A stretch of 12,027 bases of DNA from AR5 sp041499965 (GTDB taxonomy: Bacteria > Methylomirabilota > Methylomirabilia > Rokubacteriales > CSP1-6), in NCBI GenBank assembly GCA_041499965.1, contig JBGQLG010000165.1, forward strand, positions 1 to 12,027, given 5' to 3'. Under the pieces are notes generated by a model that was not told the origin of the DNA, searched no databases, and saw nothing but the letters and a program-made list of their open reading frames with translations. The position numbers were made by a program, and so were the translations under genes. Below, piece by piece: positions 1-7,920 of this stretch (position 1 is the stretch's first letter; the number at the start of each line of letters is the position of its first letter).

Positions 1-1533
1 CTCGGAGTAGTCCGTGAGCTCGATCACCAGCCCGGCGTCGCGGCCGAGCGCGTCGACGAACGCCGCGATGGGGCCGTTGCCCTGGCCCTTGATCCAGCGC
101 TCGCCGCTGTCCAGCCGCACGTGAGTCTCCAGCGTCGTGGCCCCGGTGTCGGGCGCGGTCGTGATCAGCGGATGCCCGATCAGCGCCACCGGCTGGGTCG
201 GCGTCAGGTAGGTCGACTCGAACGACGACCAGATCTGATCGGCGGTGATCTCGGTGCCGCTCTGCTCGGTCAGCCGCTGGATGACCGACGAGAACTCGAT
301 CTGCAGCCGCCGGGGCAGGTCCAGGCCGTGCTCGAACTTCATGATGTAGGCGACGCCGCCCTTGCCGGACTGGCTGTTCACGCGGATGACCGCTTCGTAG
401 CTGCGCCCGACGTGGTGCGGGTCGATCGGCAGGTAGGGCACCTCCCACACGTCGTAGTCCTTGCCGAGCGCCTCGAAGCCCTTCTTGATCGCGTCCTGGT
501 GCGAGCCCGAGAAGGCGGTGAACACGAGGTCGCCCACGTAGGGATGGCGCGGATGGACGGGCAGCCGGTTGCAGTGCTCGACCGTGCGGCGGGCGGCGTC
601 GATGTCGGCGAAGTCGAGCTCGGGATCGACGCCCTGGCTGAACAGGTTCATGGCCAGCGTGACCACGTCCACGTTGCCGGTGCGCTCCCCGTTGCCGAAC
701 AGCGTGCCCTCGATGCGGTCGGCGCCGGCCATCACGGCCAGCTCGGCGGCGGCCACCGCGGTGCCCCGGTCGTTGTGGGGGTGCAGCGAGAGCACGATGC
801 TGTCGCGCGCCTTCACGTGGCGATGGAACCACTCGATCTGGTCGGCGTAGACGTTGGGCGTGGCCATCTCGACGGTGGCGGGCAGGTTGAGGATGACCTT
901 CCGCTGGCGCGTCGGCTCCCACACGTCCATGACCGCCTCGCAGATCTCGATCGCGAACGGGAGCTCGGTGCCGGTGAAGCTCTCCGGCGAGTACTGCCAC
1001 TGCACGTCGCACTCGGGGATGGTGCGCGCCAGCTTCTGGCAGAGCTGGGCGGCCCGGACGGCGATGTCGACGATGCCGGCGCGGTCGAGCCCGAACACCA
1101 CGCGGCGCTGCAGCGTGGACGTCGAGTTGTAGAGATGGCAGACCGCGCGGGGCGCTCCGCGCAGTGACTCGAACGTGCGCTCGATCAGCTCGGGCCGGGC
1201 CTGGGTGAGGACCTGGATGATGACGTCCTCGGGGATGAGATCCTCCTTGATGAGCTGGCGCACGAAGTCGAAGTCGGTCTGCGACGCCGACGGGAATCCG
1301 ACCTCGATCTCCTTGAACCCGCACTGCACCAGCAGGTCGAACATCCGGCGCTTGCGCTCGGGGTCCATGGGATCGATCAGCGCCTGGTTACCGTCGCGCA
1401 GATCGACGCTGCACCACCGCGGGGCCTTGGTGATCACCCGGTGCGGCCACGTCCGGTCCGGCAGCGGGATCGGCGTGAACGGGCGGTAGTGCTGGAACGG
1501 CATCGGACTGGGCGGACCGGCTTTCGGCGCCAT
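1..1533 (-). CDS. leuA: 2-isopropylmalate synthase, long (type 2) form, C-terminus cut by window edge
   Basis: Catalyses the first committed step of leucine biosynthesis: condensation of 2-ketoisovalerate with acetyl-CoA to 2-isopropylmalate, in the cytosol. The 511 residues present run in frame to the window edge. Residues 35-300 form the DRE-TIM metallolyase barrel, with the DLRDGNQ motif at 44-50, the metal-binding HPHND at 251-255 and the FGNGERTGN loop at 279-287. A linker follows, then the beginning of the leucine-sensing C-terminal regulatory domain from about 425. The N-terminus (MPFQHYRPF near residue 11) is typical of the ~560-600-residue actinobacterial-type enzyme, so roughly 50-90 residues are missing. 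The ATG at 1533 is preceded by GAAAGGAG (1541-1548) at 7-nt spacing, which fixes the start. It sits behind a leader peptide and terminator (1573-1713), so expression is probably attenuated by leucine supply. Identity is very secure. Confidence 0.97.
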   Translation of the reverse strand, partial: MAPKAGPPSPMPFQHYRPFTPIPLPDRTWPHRVITKAPRWCSVDLRDGNQALIDPMDPERKRRMFDLLVQCGFKEIEVGFPSASQTDFDFVRQLIKEDLIPEDVIIQVLTQARPELIERTFESLRGAPRAVCHLYNSTSTLQRRVVFGLDRAGIVDIAVRAAQLCQKLARTIPECDVQWQYSPESFTGTELPFAIEICEAVMDVWEPTRQRKVILNLPATVEMATPNVYADQIEWFHRHVKARDSIVLSLHPHNDRGTAVAAAELAVMAGADRIEGTLFGNGERTGNVDVVTLAMNLFSQGVDPELDFADIDAARRTVEHCNRLPVHPRHPYVGDLVFTAFSGSHQDAIKKGFEALGKDYDVWEVPYLPIDPHHVGRSYEAVIRVNSQSGKGGVAYIMKFEHGLDLPRRLQIEFSSVIQRLTEQSGTEITADQIWSSFESTYLTPTQPVALIGHPLITTAPDTGATTLETHVRLDSGERWIKGQGNGPIAAFVDALGRDAGLVIELTDYSE

Positions 1534-1540
1534 CGGGCGT

Positions 1541-1548
1541 CTCCTTTC
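1541..1548 (-). promoter_or_regulatory. Shine-Dalgarno of leuA
   Basis: GAAAGGAG on the minus strand, 7 nt before the leuA ATG. It lies downstream of the terminator hairpin, so it is only transcribed when termination is avoided. It is much stronger than the start region of the upstream leader peptide, which has no such site. Confidence 0.85.
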
Positions 1549-1572
1549 AAGCGACCACGCACGTGCTCGGTG

Positions 1573-1610
1573 AAAACAAAAAAGCCTCCCCGGACTACGG
1601 GAGAGGCTTT
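1573..1610 (-). terminator. Intrinsic terminator in the leuA leader (attenuator)
   Basis: On the minus strand AAAGCCTC (1603-1610) pairs perfectly with GAGGCTTT (1581-1588). Inside, CCCG pairs with CGGG across a single bulged T, leaving a 5-nt loop. A T6-G-T4 tract follows directly. It lies upstream of leuA and downstream of a leucine-rich leader peptide, the classical layout of an attenuator, in which termination is the default when charged leucyl-tRNA is plentiful. Confidence 0.9.
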
Positions 1611-1611
1611 C

Positions 1612-1640
1612 AGGCGCGCACCCGGTGAGGGTGCGCGCCT
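1612..1640 (-). promoter_or_regulatory. Leader hairpin between leader-peptide stop and terminator
   Basis: A perfect 12-bp stem (AGGCGCGCACCC at 1629-1640 reversed against 1612-1623 on the minus strand) with a 5-nt loop TCACC. Its 5' arm begins inside the TAG stop codon of the leader peptide, so a ribosome near the stop would disturb it. Its loop and 3' arm (ACCGGGTG) can pair imperfectly with CTCCCGT in the 5' arm of the terminator, a possible antiterminator that would form when a stalled ribosome opens this stem. The stem is plain in the sequence. The switching role is inference, and the antiterminator pairing is short. Confidence 0.7.
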
Positions 1641-1713
1641 AGGTCAGAAGCAGGTTCGCGAGCGGATGTGCCGCGCTCGTCGACCTCACTGTGTCGAGGG
1701 CCATGGACTTCAT
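1639..1713 (-). CDS. leuL: leuA leader peptide (leucine attenuation), 24 residues
   Basis: A 24-codon frame, MKSMALDTVRSTSAAHPLAN followed by LLLT and TAG. Five of its 24 codons are leucine (CTC, CTC, CTG, CTT, CTG), and three of them are consecutive just before the stop. The stop codon overlaps the first leader hairpin, a terminator follows, and then leuA. This arrangement indicates that ribosome stalling on leucine codons during leucine shortage controls read-through into leuA. There is no Shine-Dalgarno before the ATG; the promoter -10 box (1723-1728) ends 9 nt upstream, so the transcript probably begins at or within about 3 nt of the ATG (leaderless). An internal ATG at codon 4 is an alternative start. 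Known family: leu leader peptides are poorly conserved in sequence, so the call rests on position, leucine content and RNA structure. The symbol is used by analogy. Confidence 0.75.
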   Translation of the reverse strand: MKSMALDTVRSTSAAHPLANLLLT

Positions 1714-1722
1714 GTGGCGGTT

Positions 1723-1752
1723 ATTGTGCAACGGGCCGCCCCCACCTGTCAA
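1723..1752 (-). promoter_or_regulatory. Promoter of the leuA leader
   Basis: A consensus -35 TTGACA (1747-1752, minus strand), an 18-nt spacer and a -10-like CACAAT (1723-1728, 4 of 6 to TATAAT). The predicted transcription start is near 1713-1717, at the ATG of the leader peptide. The -35 box overlaps the TGA stop of the upstream amidohydrolase (1749-1751), so the promoter is packed against the preceding gene. Confidence 0.7.
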
Positions 1753-2659
1753 ATCCCCTGGATGCGGTAGACCCGGGCCGCATTGCCATGGAAGAGGGCG
1801 CGTCGCTGAACCGCCGGCAGGTCGGCCACGAAGGCGTGGAAGGTCTCGAACAGCGGGCCGTAGGCGATGCAGAGGCTGTCGACGGGGAAGTTGCTCGCGA
1901 ACATGCAGCGGGCGACGCCGAAGATCGCGATCGCGTCGCGCACGACCTGACGATTGCCGGGCTCCGGCCACGATGTGTCGGCCAGGCCCAGCCCCGAGAT
2001 CTTGATCGACACGCTGGGCGTCGCCGCCACGCGCTCCAGCGCGCGTCGCCAGGCCGCCAGCGCGTCCGGCGCGCGGTCGGCCGGCAGCCCGGTGTGGTTC
2101 ACGACGATCGGGATGCGCGGGAAGTCGCGGGCGAGATCGGCGGCGGCGCCGAGGTGCCACCACGGCGTCTGCAGGTCGAAGTGCAGGCCGTACCGCGCGA
2201 GCAGCGCGTAGCCGCGCCGCCAGCGCTCATCGTCCATCGAGCCGGGCGCCCCGCGCCGGGCGTCGGCCGGGGCGGCGGTCGCCGCCGGCTTCTGGCGGAT
2301 GCCGCGCACGAAGTCGAACGCCGCGTGGCCGGCCAGCACCGCCTCGACCTCGGGGGCCTCGAAGCGCGCGTGTCCGACGGCCACGGTCGGCAGCCCGTGC
2401 TCGCGGCGAAGCCGGCGAGCCAGCGCGTCTCGCCGACCTCGTCGGTCGTGTCCCACTCCGCCTCGACGTGCACGGTTGCCACCACGCGCTGGCCGGCGGC
2501 GTCGCGACGGAAATCCGGCGGCAAGTAGGGCCGGCGAAGCGCCGCGTACTCGCCGTAGCGGAAACTGGCCAGCGGCGCGGTCGACAGCCACGGATGCGCC
2601 GTACGCGGCGGATCCCAGAAGTGCTGGTGCGCGTCGACGATCGGCAGATCGCCGGTCAC
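1749..2659 (-). pseudogene. Amidohydrolase-2-family hydrolase (TIM-barrel, lactonase-like), frameshifted
   Basis: Two frames together make one ~303-residue protein of the amidohydrolase-related family that includes L-fuconolactonase-type lactonases and 2-pyrone-4,6-dicarboxylate lactonase. The N-terminal part begins IVDAHQHFWD (metal-binding H11 and H13) and runs to WLAGFAA. The C-terminal part, in the next frame, resumes at EHGLPTVAVGHARFEAPEVE and carries NHTGLP and FASNFPVD, where the family's remaining metal and catalytic residues sit. The shift lies near 2401-2404, where one base appears to be missing in the GCCGCGAGCAC stretch. Both halves look fully conserved, so this is either a sequencing or assembly error or a very recent mutation. 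The GTG start at 2659 overlaps the upstream dehydrogenase stop (GTGA), implying translational coupling. Family membership is confident; the substrate is unknown. Confidence 0.8.
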
Positions 2660-3567
2660 TTCGTCGGCTTCGGCGAGATCCTCCGGCCGATCTTCTTCTC
2701 GATCACGTGGGTGACGGCCGAGAAGTCCTCCTTGCCCCAGCCGCCGGCGACGGCCTCGCTAAAGGTGCGCTGGGTCTCCTCCAGGATCGGCGTCGGCACC
2801 TTGGCCGAGCGGGCCAGGGCCAGGGCCAAGCCGGTGTCTTTCAGCATGAGCTCGACGGCGAAGGTCGGCGAGAAGTCGCCGTCGAGCATGCGCCGCACGC
2901 GACGGTCGAAGTAGGTGCCGAACGCCATGCCGCCGCCGTTGCGCACGACCTCGTCGAAGACGTAGGGATCGACGCCCGACTGCACGCACGTCGCCAGCGT
3001 CTCGGCCACCGCCACGGCCACCGCGGCGCCGAGGCCGTTGTGCAGCAGCTTCACGCGATTGCCGGTGGCCGACGGGCCCACGTACATGTGCAGGCGACCC
3101 ATGATGTCGAGGTAGGGCTTGATCGCGTCGAGCCTGTCGCGCTCGCCGCCGACGATGAAGAAGATCTCGCCCGATACGGCCTGCGGCTGCGAGCCGAGCA
3201 TCGGCGTGTCCATGTGCACGACGCCCCGCGCTTTCATGCCGGCGGAGACCTCCAGCGTGGCCTCGGGGCTCACGGTCGAGCAGTCGCAGGTGATCAGGCC
3301 CGGGCGTGCGCCGGCGCCGATGCCGTTGGCGCCCAGGTAGACGGCGCGCACGATGTCGTCGTTCGGCAGGCAGGTGAAGAGCACCGCCACGCGCGAGGCG
3401 ACGTCACCCGGCGACACGGCCAGCGTGACGCCGGACTGCTGGGCCACGGCCGCGGCGGCCGTCGCGCTGGCGTCGTACACGACCAGCGGCACGCCGGCCT
3501 TGGCGAGATTCGCGGCCATGGGACTGCCCATCGTGCCGAGCCCGATGAATCCGACCGTGTCAGCCAT
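2656..3567 (-). CDS. NAD(P)-dependent 3-hydroxyisobutyrate dehydrogenase-family oxidoreductase
   Basis: A 303-residue beta-hydroxyacid dehydrogenase (relatives: 3-hydroxyisobutyrate dehydrogenase, tartronate semialdehyde reductase, glyoxylate/succinic-semialdehyde reductase). Residues 1-163 form the Rossmann domain with GFIGLGTMGSPMA (GxGxxG at 9-14). The CSTVSP segment is at 96-101. The substrate loop reads DTPMLGS (120-126) where classical enzymes have DAPVSGG. The helical C-terminal domain has the catalytic lysine in GNRVKLLHN (K173, N177) and the conserved KD (K243-D244). The ATG at 3567 has GGAGG (3576-3580) 8 nt upstream. It overlaps the next gene by 4 nt and probably shares its message. 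It presumably reduces or oxidises a short hydroxy acid or semialdehyde intermediate; the loop variant makes true 3-hydroxyisobutyrate specificity uncertain. Confidence 0.93.
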   Translation of the reverse strand: MADTVGFIGLGTMGSPMAANLAKAGVPLVVYDASATAAAAVAQQSGVTLAVSPGDVASRVAVLFTCLPNDDIVRAVYLGANGIGAGARPGLITCDCSTVSPEATLEVSAGMKARGVVHMDTPMLGSQPQAVSGEIFFIVGGERDRLDAIKPYLDIMGRLHMYVGPSATGNRVKLLHNGLGAAVAVAVAETLATCVQSGVDPYVFDEVVRNGGGMAFGTYFDRRVRRMLDGDFSPTFAVELMLKDTGLALALARSAKVPTPILEETQRTFSEAVAGGWGKEDFSAVTHVIEKKIGRRISPKPTK

Positions 3568-3636
3568 CGCGGAAACCTCCAGCGGTCAACGAGGGCCGCC
3601 ACGGCTTCGCCGGGGCGGCTCGAGCGTATGGGGGAT

Positions 3637-3659
3637 TGGGGGCCATGTCGGGGCCCCCA
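3637..3659 (-). terminator. GC-rich hairpin after the amidase gene, no U-tract
   Basis: TGGGGGCC (3637-3644) and GGCCCCCA (3652-3659) form a perfect 8-bp stem with a 7-nt loop, starting 2 nt past the amidase stop codon. No run of T follows in the direction of transcription, so it may be a weak terminator, a pause or a transcript-stabilising structure rather than a full intrinsic terminator. It separates amidase from the dehydrogenase in an otherwise co-directional cluster with a 94-nt gap. Confidence 0.45.
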
Positions 3660-3661
3660 TG

Positions 3662-5061
3662 TCAAAGAGGCGTCTTGTCCGCCCACGGCCGCGCGGTCTC
3701 GAAGGCGCGCGCGGCCTGCAGCACGGTGAGATCGGCCAGGCGCCGGCCGACGATCTGCAGCCCCACCGGCAGCCCGCCCGGCGTGAAGCCGGCCGGCACG
3801 GTGGCGGCGGGCTGGCCGGTGAAATTGAATGGGTAGGAGAACGACGCCCACGGCAGCCAGTCCCAGGCGTGCTGCGGCCACCCGGCGGGATTGAGACGGC
3901 CGACCTCGAACGCGGCGACCGAGGTCGTCGGCGTCAGCAGCAGGTCATAGCGCTCGAAGAGCGGGCGCACGCTGTCCCAGTAGGCGAGCTTGCGCCCGCG
4001 CATGGCGACGTAGTCCTGCGCGCTCCACCGCGTCGCCTCGTCCATGCAGGCGACGAGGCCCGGATCCATCCGGCTCCGCCACTCGGCGAGGTGCTGGCCG
4101 TAGTTGCCGAGGTAGTGGGCGCCCCAGATCAGCCGGATCATGTCGTGCGAGTCGGCGAAGCCGGGTTTGACCTCCTCGACGCTGGCGCCCAGCGATTCGA
4201 AGGCCCGGGCCGCCGCCGCCACGACGCTCGCCACCTCGGGATCCACGCGCAGCCCGCCGAGGTCGGGACTGAACGCCACCCGCAGGCCCCGCACGCCCCG
4301 GTCGAGCTGGCCGACGTAGTCGGCCGGCGGCGCGTCCAGGCAGCTCGGGTCGGCATCGTCGGGGCCCGCCATCACGCTCAGCATCAGGGCCGCATCGGCC
4401 ACCGTGCGGGTCATCGGCCCGGCGTGCGTCGCGTAGTCGTTGTTGGACACGGGCCACAGCGGCACCCGCCCGTAGTTGGCCTTGATGCCGACGATGCCGC
4501 AGAAGGCCGACGGAATGCGGATGGAGCCCGCGCCGTCGGAGCCCTGGTGCAGGGGACCGAGCCCGGCGGCGGCCGCCGCCCCGGCGCCCGCGCTGGAGCC
4601 GCCCGTGGTGACGCCGGTGTTCCACGGATTGCGCGTGATGCCGGTGAGCGGGCTGTCGCCGAGCGCTTTCCAGCCGAACTCGGGCGAGGTCGTCTTGCCG
4701 ACCATGACGCCGCCGGCCTCGTGCAGCCGCCGCACGTAGGGCGCGTCGACCTCGCCGATCCGGTTGGCGAAGATGTGCAAGCCGAACTTGGTCGGCACGC
4801 CCTTGGTGAGCGTCAGGTCCTTCACCGAGAACGGCAGGCCGTGGAGCGGGCCCAGCGGCTCGCCCTGCATCACCGCCTGCTCGGCCGCGCGGGCGGCGGC
4901 CAGCGCGGCGTCGGCGGTGACCGTGCAGAACGCGTTCAGCGTGGGATTGAGCCGCTCGATGCGCTCCAGCACCGCCCGCGTCAGCTCGACCGGCGAGAGT
5001 TTCTTCGACCGGATCAGCGCGGCCAGCTCGGTCGCCGGCGTGTAGGCGAGGTCCACCGCGC

Positions 5062-5065
<4 letters not shown>
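3662..5065 (-). CDS. Amidase, amidase-signature family
   Basis: A 467-residue serine amidase of the amidase-signature superfamily (GatA/FAAH/aryl-acylamidase type), which hydrolyses carboxylic amides to acid and ammonia. The full Ser-cisSer-Lys triad is present with canonical spacing: K82 in SVKD, S157 in TTGGSSAGA and nucleophile S181 in SDGAGSIRIP. Length is normal and no signal peptide is seen, so it is cytosolic. The GTG start at 5065 overlaps the stop of the upstream beta-oxidation gene by 4 nt (GTGA), with AAGGGG about 11 nt upstream, so it is coupled to that gene. No gatB or gatC lies beside it, and its partners are catabolic, so a role in tRNA-dependent amidation is unlikely. Liberation of an acid that is then activated and beta-oxidised is a reasonable inference; the substrate is unknown. 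Confidence 0.93.
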
Positions 5066-7149
<2,084 letters not shown>

Positions 7150-7193
7150 AGCTGTGTCCTCTCGGTTCGACGGGTCGGCCTGGCGACGGCGGG

Positions 7194-7199
7194 ATCGTA
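7194..7199 (-). promoter_or_regulatory. Possible -10 box for the beta-oxidation operon
   Basis: TACGAT on the minus strand, 44 nt upstream of the fadB-like ATG at 7149. No convincing -35 hexamer is present at 16-18 nt, so this is a weak call made because an operon must start in this 111-nt divergent gap. A GC-rich imperfect palindrome (7215-7235, ATCGG...CCGAT arms) lies just upstream and could be an operator. Confidence 0.3.
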
Positions 7200-7247
7200 T
7201 CACGGCCGAGGGGCATCGGCGCCTGGCGCCCCGATGCACCGTGCGGC

Positions 7248-7253
7248 TACAAT
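7248..7253 (+). promoter_or_regulatory. -10 box of a probable leaderless HAD transcript
   Basis: TACAAT (5 of 6 to consensus) ends exactly 7 nt before the GTG at 7261, placing the predicted transcription start on the start codon itself. No Shine-Dalgarno precedes the GTG. No clear -35 is seen in the GC-rich sequence at 7225-7231. Confidence 0.55.
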
Positions 7254-7260
7254 TCCCCGC

Positions 7261-7899
7261 GTGGGCGAGCTGACCGGCGTCTTGTTCGACATGGGAGGCG
7301 TCGTGATGGACTCACCCCTGCACGCGATCGCCGGCTACGAGCGCGAGCGCGGGCTGGCGCCGAACTCGATCAACCGCGCGATCGCCGCCGCCGGCGAGAC
7401 GGGCGCGTGGGCGCGGCTCGAGCGCGGCGAGCTGACCGTCGGGGCCTTCCACGCGCTGTTCGAGGCCGACTGCCGGGTCCACGGGTTCGAGGTGGACGGC
7501 GCCGCCGTCATGGCGGCCATCGCCGCGGCCGGCGTGGCGCGTCCCGTCATGCTCGAGGCGATCCGGCGCCTGCGCGCCCGGGGGTTCCGCGTCGGCGCCC
7601 TCACCAACAACTGGAAGCGCGAAGGCCCGGACGACGACGTCATCCCGCACCGCCTGCGGTCGCACTTCGACGTCTTCGTGGAGTCCCGCGTGGTCGGCCT
7701 GCGCAAGCCGGATCCGCGGATCTACCAGCTCGCGTGCCGCGAGCTGGGCGTCGAGCTCGCGCGCACCGCGTTCCTTGACGACATCGGCAGCAACCTCAAG
7801 GCGGCGCGCGCCCTCGGGATGACCACCATCAAGGTGGACGACCCCGAGCCCGCCCTGGTCGAGCTGGGAACGCTGCTGGGGCTGGATCTGCTCGGGTGA
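7261..7899 (+). CDS. HAD-superfamily hydrolase (subfamily IA, epoxide-hydrolase-N/ACAD10-like)
   Basis: A 212-residue haloacid-dehalogenase-fold protein, probably a phosphatase of a small metabolite. Motif I is FDMGGVVMDS with nucleophile D10; the usual second aspartate of the DxD pair is glycine (G12), a variant found in some subfamily-IA members. Motif II is LTNNW (T115), motif III GLRKPDP (K149), motif IV FLDDIGSN (D173, D174). An alpha-helical cap lies between residues 20 and 90. The LTNNW and DDIGSNLKAARALGMTTIKV segments resemble the N-terminal phosphatase-like domain of soluble epoxide hydrolase and ACAD10. Start: GTG 7261 fits the -10 box at 7248-7253; an in-frame ATG at 7234 would add nine non-conserved residues. 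It is divergent from the beta-oxidation operon and convergent with the next gene (21-nt gap). Substrate unknown. Confidence 0.9.
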   Translation: MGELTGVLFDMGGVVMDSPLHAIAGYERERGLAPNSINRAIAAAGETGAWARLERGELTVGAFHALFEADCRVHGFEVDGAAVMAAIAAAGVARPVMLEAIRRLRARGFRVGALTNNWKREGPDDDVIPHRLRSHFDVFVESRVVGLRKPDPRIYQLACRELGVELARTAFLDDIGSNLKAARALGMTTIKVDDPEPALVELGTLLGLDLLG

Positions 7900-7920
7900 C
7901 GCGCCGACGTCAGCCTGCCA

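Noticed and set aside
121..1167. A 348-codon plus-strand frame across leuA
   Set aside because: Antisense to a fully conserved 2-isopropylmalate synthase; no motifs of its own.
2099..2659. Two separate genes in place of the amidohydrolase
   Set aside because: The two frames match consecutive halves of one family with no overlap in conserved content, so a frameshift is simpler than two genes.
3629..3654. G-quadruplex in the amidase/dehydrogenase gap
   Set aside because: Only three long G-runs are in reach, and they are better explained as one arm of the GC hairpin.
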